NCBI GenBank assembly: GCA_025934485.1
Contig: JAICXX010000014.1
Coordinates: 1-64,000, forward strand
DNA length: 64,000 nt
Direction: 5' to 3'
Source of the DNA: Chitinophagaceae bacterium
GTDB taxonomy: Bacteria > Bacteroidota > Bacteroidia > Chitinophagales > Chitinophagaceae
Below are positions 31,714-39,923 of the stretch, one piece after another. The position numbers and the translations under genes were made by a program. Under the pieces are notes generated by a model. That model was not told the origin of the DNA, did no database searches, and saw only the letters and a list, made by a program, of their open reading frames with translations. The stretch's first letter is position 1. Every line of letters starts with the position of its first letter.

Positions 31714-33687
31714 ATGAAACGAATGCTTTTCAATAAAACATTGTTGGGGATGGCCCTGGCGGTACTATTCCTCGCGGGATGCAGTAAGGTCCTGCAGGAA
31801 CAGCCGCGCAGCAACTATACACCGAGCTTTTTTACTACACAAACCGGTGTTATCGGGGGATTAACGGAAATGTATGCACACCTTCGGCAATTTTATGGAG
31901 ATGGCTATTGGTACAATACCCTCGAGGTCGGCACCGACGAGTCGACCTATGGGCAGAGTGCCGATCAGAACTTCCTCGTCATGGATATGAGCGGTCGGGG
32001 GGCGATCACCTCCACCACCAGCCGTTCGGATGCGATTTGGAATGCCTGCTATACGAATATCAATACGGCCAGCGGCGTGATCCAATACGGGGCCAAGGCC
32101 GGCGTAAGTGCTGCGCTGACGTCGGAAGCCAATTTCTTCCGGGCCTTCGATTATTTCCTGTTGGTGCAGAGCTTTGGCGGCGTGCCCCTGGATCTGGGCG
32201 CGGGTATTTTGCAATTCAACACCTCGCCGCAGCCTGGCTCGGTGCGCAACAGTGTACAAAGCGTATACACCCAGTGTATCTTCCCGGACCTGCTGACAGC
32301 GATTAACAACCTGCCGATGAAATCGCGATTGACCGGCACCGTTACCAAGCCGGTGGCGCAGCTGTTCCTGGCCAAGGCGTATCTCACGTATGCCTGGTGG
32401 CTGAAGAACCCCAATAATATCCCTACCTACCCGGATTCGGGCCGTACCGATCCGGCCGGGCATGACGCGAGCTATTACTTTGCGCAGGCTTATACCGTTG
32501 CGACCAACGCTATCGAGAACCCCGGTCCTTATGGATTGCAGCCTACTTTCTATGATGTGAATGCGGGTGCAAACGACCGGAACAGCGAGATCATGCTGTA
32601 TGCCGACCATACGCAGCAGAGCCAGCAATACAATGCCGCGAGCCTTACGTATAGCAATGGCGCACCGCCCGACAATTTCTCTTGCTGGATGCAGACCTGG
32701 AACTACCCCGTGATCACGAGCAGCAAGAGTTCCAGTTCCTGGACGAATGTGAATTCGGTTCAGCGTCAGAGTGTACAGGGTTATGGCCGGCCGTATATCC
32801 GTATGGCTCCCACGATCGGCGCCATCGTGAATACGTTTGCCGATAAGACCAATGATTCCCGTTACGACGGCACTTTCCAGACGGTATACCGGGCGGATTT
32901 TGTCGAGGCCGGTTTAGGCTCGGGTACGTTCTACAATGCCAACTTTATGCCCGTCAGCGAGGGGAGCCCTATCCTTAGCTTTCTGCCTGATGAAACCCTT
33001 GCCGGGTCCATCGATTATTCGAACTCGGTATACAAGAGCAGTGTTGGTGCGGGTGTCACGCCGGGAAGAGCCGATTTCGTGATCGATCCCAATGGAATCA
33101 GCCGGATCGTCTTTCCGGGTCTTTGGAAGATCGGTGTCTACCGTACGGATAACGCAGGCGGATTGGGGAATCCGAACGCTGCCAGTACCCGGCCCTGGAA
33201 TATTGCCAAATTCTCGGAACTGTTCTTTATCGCGGCGGAGGCTGCTATAGAAGGTGCACCGACTTCCGCGGTAACCGGCACCTATGCCAACGACGGCACT
33301 GCCTATGGGTTGATCAATGTCATCCGTGCCCGGGCCGGTAAATGGAAATTCAACAATGCTGCTAACGCGGCACAGGTCGCAGATAACAGTGCTGCCATGG
33401 TCGCTGCCACGCCTCTAACGATCACGCTGGATTATCTTTTGGCGGAGCGTTCCCGTGAATATTACGGCGAAGGTTACCGTTGGTTCGACCTGGTTCGGAC
33501 GCAGGAGTGGACGAACCTTTCATCTTCTTACCAGATCTGTGGCACCGCCTATGGCAATCATACACCGGCGACGGTCGCGCGTACGATCACGCCAAACCTG
33601 TATCTGCGGCCTATACCGCAGGGACAATTGGATGCCATGCAGGTGAGTGCGGCGGTGAAGGCAGCCTATCAGAATCCGGGCTATTAA
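31714..33687 (+). CDS. SusD/RagB family glycan-binding outer membrane lipoprotein
   Basis: This 657-residue lipoprotein has the lipobox LAVLFLAGCSK with the acylated Cys near residue 23. The family features follow: an N-terminal TPR-like part (ANFFRAFDYFLLVQSFGGVP), AQLFLAKAYLTYAWW, and the typical late segments SELFFIAAEAA, INVIRARAG and LLAERSREYYGEGYRWFDLV. It binds oligosaccharide at the cell surface and caps the SusC channel. Spacing to SusC is 11 bases and to GH115 is 10 bases, so all are one transcript. Confidence 0.95.
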   Translation: MKRMLFNKTLLGMALAVLFLAGCSKVLQEQPRSNYTPSFFTTQTGVIGGLTEMYAHLRQFYGDGYWYNTLEVGTDESTYGQSADQNFLVMDMSGRGAITSTTSRSDAIWNACYTNINTASGVIQYGAKAGVSAALTSEANFFRAFDYFLLVQSFGGVPLDLGAGILQFNTSPQPGSVRNSVQSVYTQCIFPDLLTAINNLPMKSRLTGTVTKPVAQLFLAKAYLTYAWWLKNPNNIPTYPDSGRTDPAGHDASYYFAQAYTVATNAIENPGPYGLQPTFYDVNAGANDRNSEIMLYADHTQQSQQYNAASLTYSNGAPPDNFSCWMQTWNYPVITSSKSSSSWTNVNSVQRQSVQGYGRPYIRMAPTIGAIVNTFADKTNDSRYDGTFQTVYRADFVEAGLGSGTFYNANFMPVSEGSPILSFLPDETLAGSIDYSNSVYKSSVGAGVTPGRADFVIDPNGISRIVFPGLWKIGVYRTDNAGGLGNPNAASTRPWNIAKFSELFFIAAEAAIEGAPTSAVTGTYANDGTAYGLINVIRARAGKWKFNNAANAAQVADNSAAMVAATPLTITLDYLLAERSREYYGEGYRWFDLVRTQEWTNLSSSYQICGTAYGNHTPATVARTITPNLYLRPIPQGQLDAMQVSAAVKAAYQNPGY

Positions 33688-33697
33688 AATTAGGAAG

Positions 33698-36295
33698 ATG
33701 CGAATAGTACGCTTGGTCGTCGTGTTATGTTTTATGAGTATGAGAGGCTTTGCCCAGGACCTCCTAACGGAGAAGTTTGCCCCCGGCGTTTTTTCGGTAG
33801 TGTCGGGAAAAGCGACGGCAACTATTTGTGTCGACGATAGTGATTATACCCTGGTAAAAAAGGCAGCAGCTTTCTTACAACACGATATAGAACTGGTAAC
33901 CAATAAAAGACCGGCGGTGACGAATTCTTTGTCATCGCCGGTTAAAAATATCATCCTCATCGGTTCGGTGGGCCGGAGCGGGATGATCCGGCGACTGATC
34001 GATAATGGAAAGTTCAAAGTCGACAGCCTGCAGGGGCAATGGGAAGCCTATCGATTGCAGGTGGTGCACCGGCCATTTCCCGGAGTCGACAATGCGCTGG
34101 TGATTGCGGGCAGCGACCGGCGGGGTACTGCTTATGGCGTTTTTACTTTGTCGAGGCAAATGGGGGTATCGCCGTGGTATTGGTGGGCGGATGTACCGGT
34201 GAAGAAAAAACGGGAGATCTTTATAAAAGATGCGATCTACCGGGCCGGGCCGCCTTCCGTAAAGTACCGCGGTATCTTTCTAAACGATGAGGCGCCTGCC
34301 TTGTCGGGTTGGGTGCATGAGAAATTCGGTAATTTCAATCATCAATTTTATGAAAAGGTCTTTGAGCTGCTGTTGCGGTTAAAGGCCAATTATCTCTGGC
34401 CTGCCATGTGGGGCAATGCCTTCAACAATGACGATACGCTCAATCCGGTGATGGCCGATGAATACGGTATCGTCATGGGCACGTCGCACCAGGAGCCGAT
34501 GAACCAGGCCACGGAGCATTGGCGTCACTCCCAGTTAGGAGCATGGGACTATACCAGCAATGATTCCGTATTGCGGGATTTCTGGAGAAAGGGGATCGAA
34601 AATATGGATCATCGGGAAACCATCGTTACGCTTGGCATGAGGGGTGACGGCGATAAGCCGATGACGCAGGGTACGGCCATCGATCTTTTGGAACGGATCG
34701 TAGCGGACCAGCGAAAGATCATTGCCGATGTTACCGGCAAGCCGGCGTCCCAGACGCCGCAGGACTGGGCATTGTACAAAGAGGTGCAGGATTATTATGA
34801 TAAGGGCATGCGGGTACCGGATGATGTCACGCTTTTGCTGAGCGATGACAACTGGGGCGATATCCGCAGGTTGCCTTCTTTGACGGACAAGCCCAGGAGT
34901 GGCGGCTACGGGATTTATTATCATTTTGACTACGTAGGCGGCCCGAGGAATTATAAATGGCTTAATACGAATAATATTTCGAGGGTGTGGGAGCAGATGC
35001 ACCTGGCCTATGAATACGATGCGAGGAAAATATGGGTGGTGAATGTCGGCGATCTGAAACCCATGGAATTCCCGATTACGTTCTTCCTGGATTATGCCTG
35101 GGACGCCCATAAATGGGATGCCGGTAATTTGCCCGATTATTATACGCAATGGGCGGCGGAGCAGTTTGGACCGCCGCATGCCAGGGAGATCGGGGCGATC
35201 CTTCGACAATATACACAGATCAATGCCAGGAGGAAGCCGGAATTATTGAATGCCGATACGTATAGCCTTACCGATTACGATGAGTCGAACCGGGTTAAGG
35301 ACAACTACGATAAGCTGGCTGAAGAGGCCGGAAAACTCAGCGGCGAATTGCCGGAGGAATATAGGGAGGCTTTTTTCGAGCTGGTGCTTCACCCGGTAAA
35401 GGCGTGTGCGAACCTGCAGGACCTTTATACGGCGGTGGCCTGGAATCACTATTACGCACAGCGGAACGATTCGCGGGCGAATCCGTATGCCGATTCCGCG
35501 AAGCAATTTTATTTGAACGATTCGCTAATTTCGGCGGAGTATAATCATATGAACAACGGCGAGTGGGACCATATGATGGACCAGACACATATCGGTTACC
35601 GGTATTGGCAGGAGCCGAGGCACCAGTCGATGCCGGAGGTGACATATATTCCCGGCAATCCTTCGGGTGCCGGCGTCCCGACGGCCGGTTCAGGTGATGA
35701 TGCGGCCGATCCTACCGTTCGTTCCGCTGAGGTTTCCATTCCGAAGAATGCCGCCGGCCGGCTGTTCTATGAGCGGAACGGCTATGTTTCCATCGAGTCG
35801 GCGCATTATACGGGTAAGACCAACACCGGCGCGATCCAATGGCAGGTGATCCCAGGTATCGGCAGGGACGGGGACGGCATTACCACTTTTCCGGTAACGG
35901 CTATGACACAGGCCGCCGGTCCCGGCAGTCCGCGGCTCGATTATGTTTTTTATTGCTATGATACCGGTGCGGTACGGGTGAATGCTTATTTCTCTCCCAC
36001 GCTTAATTTCGGGCATGATTCCACGGGGTTGCAATATGCCATGTCCATAGACGGAGAAACGCCGCAAGTGGTTTCCATCAATAAGGACGATGCTAATCCG
36101 AGGATATGGGGCGCTTGGGTAGCGAATGATGTCATTATCACCACTACAGGCCATAGCATACCCCGGAAGGGAAAGCATACCATTAAGTTCTGGCGGGTGA
36201 GCCCGGGAGTCGTATTACAGAAGATCGTGGTCGATTTCGGGGGAGAGAAACCGAGTTATCTGGGACCGCCGGAAACGCTGTTCCGTGCGAAATAA
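33698..36295 (+). CDS. GH115 family alpha-glucuronidase
   Basis: This 865-residue protein has a signal peptide (MRIVRLVVVLCFMSMRGFAQ). GH115 features include GSDRRGTAYGVFTLSRQMGV, SPWYWWADVPV, KYRGIFLNDEAPALSGWVHE, LLLRLKANYLWPAMWGNAFN and MGTSHQEPM. Further along are DDVTLLLSDDNWGDIRRLP, GIYYHFDYVGGPRNYKWLNT and a C-terminal beta-rich domain. GH115 enzymes remove (4-O-methyl)glucuronic acid from internal and terminal xylose units of xylan. This is the clearest sign that the locus targets glucuronoxylan. The released acid can feed UxuA encoded downstream. Confidence 0.94.
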   Translation: MRIVRLVVVLCFMSMRGFAQDLLTEKFAPGVFSVVSGKATATICVDDSDYTLVKKAAAFLQHDIELVTNKRPAVTNSLSSPVKNIILIGSVGRSGMIRRLIDNGKFKVDSLQGQWEAYRLQVVHRPFPGVDNALVIAGSDRRGTAYGVFTLSRQMGVSPWYWWADVPVKKKREIFIKDAIYRAGPPSVKYRGIFLNDEAPALSGWVHEKFGNFNHQFYEKVFELLLRLKANYLWPAMWGNAFNNDDTLNPVMADEYGIVMGTSHQEPMNQATEHWRHSQLGAWDYTSNDSVLRDFWRKGIENMDHRETIVTLGMRGDGDKPMTQGTAIDLLERIVADQRKIIADVTGKPASQTPQDWALYKEVQDYYDKGMRVPDDVTLLLSDDNWGDIRRLPSLTDKPRSGGYGIYYHFDYVGGPRNYKWLNTNNISRVWEQMHLAYEYDARKIWVVNVGDLKPMEFPITFFLDYAWDAHKWDAGNLPDYYTQWAAEQFGPPHAREIGAILRQYTQINARRKPELLNADTYSLTDYDESNRVKDNYDKLAEEAGKLSGELPEEYREAFFELVLHPVKACANLQDLYTAVAWNHYYAQRNDSRANPYADSAKQFYLNDSLISAEYNHMNNGEWDHMMDQTHIGYRYWQEPRHQSMPEVTYIPGNPSGAGVPTAGSGDDAADPTVRSAEVSIPKNAAGRLFYERNGYVSIESAHYTGKTNTGAIQWQVIPGIGRDGDGITTFPVTAMTQAAGPGSPRLDYVFYCYDTGAVRVNAYFSPTLNFGHDSTGLQYAMSIDGETPQVVSINKDDANPRIWGAWVANDVIITTTGHSIPRKGKHTIKFWRVSPGVVLQKIVVDFGGEKPSYLGPPETLFRAK

Positions 36296-36338
36296 AGTGA
36301 CTCGTCCTTTCAGACTGAACTTTATAAAATAATATAAG

Positions 36339-38264
36339 ATGAGACGGAGAATCAGCTTTGTACTCCTATGCTTAACGACGTATCTAATTCCCTATGCACA
36401 AGTAAGATTACCGCGTCTGGTGAGCGATAGCATGATCCTGCAGCGGGATGTGAAGATCAATATCTGGGGTTGGGCGTCGAAGCGCGAACGGGTGACGGTC
36501 AAATTCAACGGCAGAACCTATCGATCGAAGACGGGCGCCGACGGTAAATGGGCGTTGGAATTGCCGGCGATGAAGGCGGGCGGCCCCTATACCATGGAGA
36601 TCAGCGGGAAAAACAAGATCATCCTGCATGACGTGCTTATCGGTGATGTTTGGCTTTGTTCCGGGCAGTCGAATATGGTGCACCAGATGAGGCTGCACAG
36701 TGTGCGTTATGCCGATGAGATAGCCGCGGCACATTACCCGGAGATCAGGCAATTCTGGATACCGACATTAACCGATGTGCAGGGGCCGAAGGACGACCTG
36801 CCGCCGGGTAGCTGGAAATCGGCCAACCCGGAAGATGTGCTGGAATTTTCGGCGGTGGCTTATTTTTTCGCGCGCGATCTCTACGAGAAATACCATATTC
36901 CGATAGGCATCATTAATGCCAGTGTCGGCGGGACGCCTATCGAAGCGTGGATGAGCGAGCAGGGGTTCAAGGACTTTCCCGAGTTATCGGCGACGGTTGA
37001 GAAGAACAAAGACACTGCCTATATCAACGGTCTGAGCCATAAGAGGCCTATGGGCGATATGCCGCGGCCGGTGGACAAGGGGCTGGCGGGTTCGACACCA
37101 TGGTACAGTCCTGCTTATATTCCCAAAGAATGGCGACCGATCGGGGTGCCGGGTTATTGGGAGGACCAGGGCCTGCGGAATCTCGACGGGGTGGTTTGGT
37201 ACCGGCGGGAGATCGATGTTCCGGCGGCCATGACCGCCGGACCGGCCAAGGTTTTCCTGGGAAGGATCGTAGATGCGGATGCGTTATACATCAACGGGAA
37301 GGAAGTAGGAAATACGACCTATCAGTATCCGCAAAGGAGATATGCCGTTCCGGCCGGTGTGCTTAAAGCGGGCAAGAATCTATTTGTCGTTCGTGTGACC
37401 AACACGTTTGGTAAGGGCGGCTTTGTTCCCGACAAGCCATATTGCCTGATTGCCGGGAGCGATACGGTCGATCTCAAGGGCTATTGGGATTATAAGGTAG
37501 GGGAAGTCTTCGTCCCGCGACGGAGATTTGGCGGCGGCGGCCTTGGTTTTTCGGCGCAGAATGCGCCGGCGGCGTTGTACAATGCAATGATCGCGCCGGT
37601 GGTAAATTATCGCATAAAGGGCTTTGTCTGGTACCAGGGAGAAGCCAATACGGGCCGCGCGGCCGAGTATGCAAAATTGCAGCCCGCACTGATCGCCGAC
37701 TGGCGCGCGAAGTGGGACGAAGGCGAGATCCCGTTTTTATATGTGCAGCTACCGGGTTTTGGGGATTACAACTACCTGCCGGAAGAAAGCTCCTGGGCGG
37801 AACTGCGGGAGGCGCAACTGAAATCCCTGTCGGTCCCCAATACGGGCATGGCCGTGGCCATCGATCTCGGCGAATGGAACGATCTCCATCCCGACAGGAA
37901 AAAGCCGGTGGGGGACCGTTTGGCGCTGGCAGCGGAGCATATCGCGTATGGCGAAGATATCGTGTATTCGGGGCCCATTTATAGTTCGGCGGCCATTTCG
38001 GGCGATAAGATAACCATTTCCTTTTCCCATACGGGCGGCGGGTTGATCACTAACGATGGCGAAGAGCCGCAGGAGTTCGCCATTGCGAGCGCCGATAAAA
38101 AATTCGTTTGGGCCCAGGCGAAGATCGAGGGCGACAAGGTGGTCGTTTGGAGTGCGGAGGTTAAAGATCCCAAATATGTGCGATATGCCTGGGCGGATAG
38201 TCCCGTGGACCCGAACCTGTTCAACAAGGAGGGACTGCCGGCATCGCCCTTTGAGACGGAATAA
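36339..38264 (+). CDS. sialate O-acetylesterase-like (SASA) carbohydrate acetylesterase with inserted jelly-roll domain
   Basis: This 641-residue protein has a short signal sequence (ISFVLLCLTTYLIPYAQ). The SGNH-type catalytic residues are intact: Ser in CSGQSNMVHQM (about residue 110) and His/Asp in GEWNDLHPDRKKPVGDRLAL (about 515), plus VWYQGEANTG. A lectin-like jelly-roll resembling the GH2 sugar-binding domain (GVVWYRREIDVPAA, then DALYINGKEVGNTTY) is inserted in the middle. In a xylan locus it probably removes acetyl groups from xylose. It follows GH115 by 43 bases. It is the active counterpart of the degenerate paralogue at 42571. Confidence 0.9.
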   Translation: MRRRISFVLLCLTTYLIPYAQVRLPRLVSDSMILQRDVKINIWGWASKRERVTVKFNGRTYRSKTGADGKWALELPAMKAGGPYTMEISGKNKIILHDVLIGDVWLCSGQSNMVHQMRLHSVRYADEIAAAHYPEIRQFWIPTLTDVQGPKDDLPPGSWKSANPEDVLEFSAVAYFFARDLYEKYHIPIGIINASVGGTPIEAWMSEQGFKDFPELSATVEKNKDTAYINGLSHKRPMGDMPRPVDKGLAGSTPWYSPAYIPKEWRPIGVPGYWEDQGLRNLDGVVWYRREIDVPAAMTAGPAKVFLGRIVDADALYINGKEVGNTTYQYPQRRYAVPAGVLKAGKNLFVVRVTNTFGKGGFVPDKPYCLIAGSDTVDLKGYWDYKVGEVFVPRRRFGGGGLGFSAQNAPAALYNAMIAPVVNYRIKGFVWYQGEANTGRAAEYAKLQPALIADWRAKWDEGEIPFLYVQLPGFGDYNYLPEESSWAELREAQLKSLSVPNTGMAVAIDLGEWNDLHPDRKKPVGDRLALAAEHIAYGEDIVYSGPIYSSAAISGDKITISFSHTGGGLITNDGEEPQEFAIASADKKFVWAQAKIEGDKVVVWSAEVKDPKYVRYAWADSPVDPNLFNKEGLPASPFETE

Positions 38265-38293
38265 ATGGCCGTAAAAATTCCAACAAAAAGACA

Positions 38294-39913
38294 TTGAATA
38301 AAGCACTATTCCTTTCGGTTGCGGTTCTTTGTTGCGCATCGGAGCTAAGCGCACAAACAGCATCGCTGCCCAGGCTGGTAAAGACCGGCGTCTCCACCCA
38401 ATTGCTGGTAGATAACAAGCCTTACCTGGTCCTCGGTGGCGAACTGGGAAATTCGAGCGCGTCGAGCAATGATTATATGAGACCGGTGTGGCCGAAGCTC
38501 AGACAGATGAATATGAACACCGTAATCGCCCCCGTGTATTGGGAGCTAATGGAGCCCGTGGAGGGGCAGTTCGATTTTTCGCTGTTGGACAGCCTGATCA
38601 CGAATGCCCGGCTGAATGACATGAAGCTGGTCTTGCTTTGGTTCGGCTCGTGGAAGAACAGCATGTCCTGTTATGCGCCGGCATGGGTCAAGACCGATGT
38701 GAAAAGGTTTCCCAGGTCGCTGAATAGAGATGGCGTTCCGCAGGAGATCCTGTCTCCGTTCAGTAAGGACAACCTGGACGCCGATAAAAAGGCCTTTGTG
38801 GCGTTGATGCGGCATATCCGGGAGGCCGATGACCGGCAACATACGGTGATCACCATCCAGGTAGAAAATGAAATAGGCATGCTTGGCAGCGCTCGCTCCT
38901 ATGATGAGGCGGCGAACGCGGCATTCGGCCGCCCTGTTCCGCGCGAGCTGCTGGCTTACCTGCAGAAGAACAAGGACAATTTAACGCCGCAGCTGGACTC
39001 ACTGTGGAAAATTAACGGGTTCAAGACCTCCGGTAATTGGGAAGCTGTTTTTGGCAAAGGCCTGGCGACAGACGAGATGTTCATAGCCTGGAACTATGCA
39101 AGGTATGTAAACGAGATCGCCGCGGCGGGGAAGGCGGTTTATGACCTGCCGATGTATGTCAATACGGCCTTGAACCGCGCCGGCTGGAGACCCGGGGTAT
39201 ATCCCAGCGGCGGCCCCGTGCCGCATTTGAGGGACATCTGGAAGGCAGGTGCGCCGGCCATCGACCTTTTGGCACCGGATATCTATTTCCCCGATCTACA
39301 GCATTGGTGCGATCTGTATACCCGTTCTGCCGCCCCGCTCTTCATACCCGAGATCCATTTTGAAAAGGATGACGGCGCCAAGGCATTCTTTGCTTTCGGG
39401 CACTATGACTGTCTGTCTTTTTCGCCGTTTTCGATCGAGTCGGCCGAGCATCCGGAGAACGAACCTATCGGCAAGGCTTACCGGGTTCTGCGAGAGGTCA
39501 GCCCGCTGATCGTGAAATACAGACCGGAAGGAAAAGTAAGTGGTTTTTTGTTGAGCAAGGATTCTTCCTCGCAGACCGTCACCGTGGGCGATTACCGGAT
39601 TACGGTAAAGCACGATTTTACCTTGCCCTGGTCGCCCGGTTCGCGGGAAGGCCAGTGGCCCCTTACGGGATGCCTGATCATCGCCGTATCGCCCGACGAA
39701 TTTTTTGTGGCAGGCACGGGGTCGGTAGTCAGGTTTGCTTCGGCTGATCCCGGGAAATGCGCGGGGCTGTTGAGCGTGGATGAAGGAGATTTCGAAGATG
39801 GTAGATGGGTGCCTGGCCGTCGCATGAATGGGGACCAGGACAACCAGGGCAGGGATATCAGGATACCGATGAATGAATACGGCATCCAGCGTGTTAAACT
39901 ATATCAATATTAA
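38294..39913 (+). CDS. GH35-like beta-glycosidase with DUF5597 C-terminal domain
   Basis: This 539-residue protein has a TTG start (TTGAATAAAGCACTATT) followed by a fitting signal peptide (NKALFLSVAVLCCASELSAQ). The TIM-barrel acid/base is in ITIQVENEIGML (Glu near residue 195) and the nucleophile is likely in PLFIPEIHFEKDD (about residue 352). The C-terminal part is the DUF5597-type sandwich. Family members cleave beta-galactosides or related terminal residues; in a xylan locus it may remove galactose or arabinose side groups. It starts 29 bases after the esterase gene. No ATG near the start fits better. Confidence 0.88.
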   Translation: MNKALFLSVAVLCCASELSAQTASLPRLVKTGVSTQLLVDNKPYLVLGGELGNSSASSNDYMRPVWPKLRQMNMNTVIAPVYWELMEPVEGQFDFSLLDSLITNARLNDMKLVLLWFGSWKNSMSCYAPAWVKTDVKRFPRSLNRDGVPQEILSPFSKDNLDADKKAFVALMRHIREADDRQHTVITIQVENEIGMLGSARSYDEAANAAFGRPVPRELLAYLQKNKDNLTPQLDSLWKINGFKTSGNWEAVFGKGLATDEMFIAWNYARYVNEIAAAGKAVYDLPMYVNTALNRAGWRPGVYPSGGPVPHLRDIWKAGAPAIDLLAPDIYFPDLQHWCDLYTRSAAPLFIPEIHFEKDDGAKAFFAFGHYDCLSFSPFSIESAEHPENEPIGKAYRVLREVSPLIVKYRPEGKVSGFLLSKDSSSQTVTVGDYRITVKHDFTLPWSPGSREGQWPLTGCLIIAVSPDEFFVAGTGSVVRFASADPGKCAGLLSVDEGDFEDGRWVPGRRMNGDQDNQGRDIRIPMNEYGIQRVKLYQY

Positions 39914-39923
39914 ACGGAAGTCC

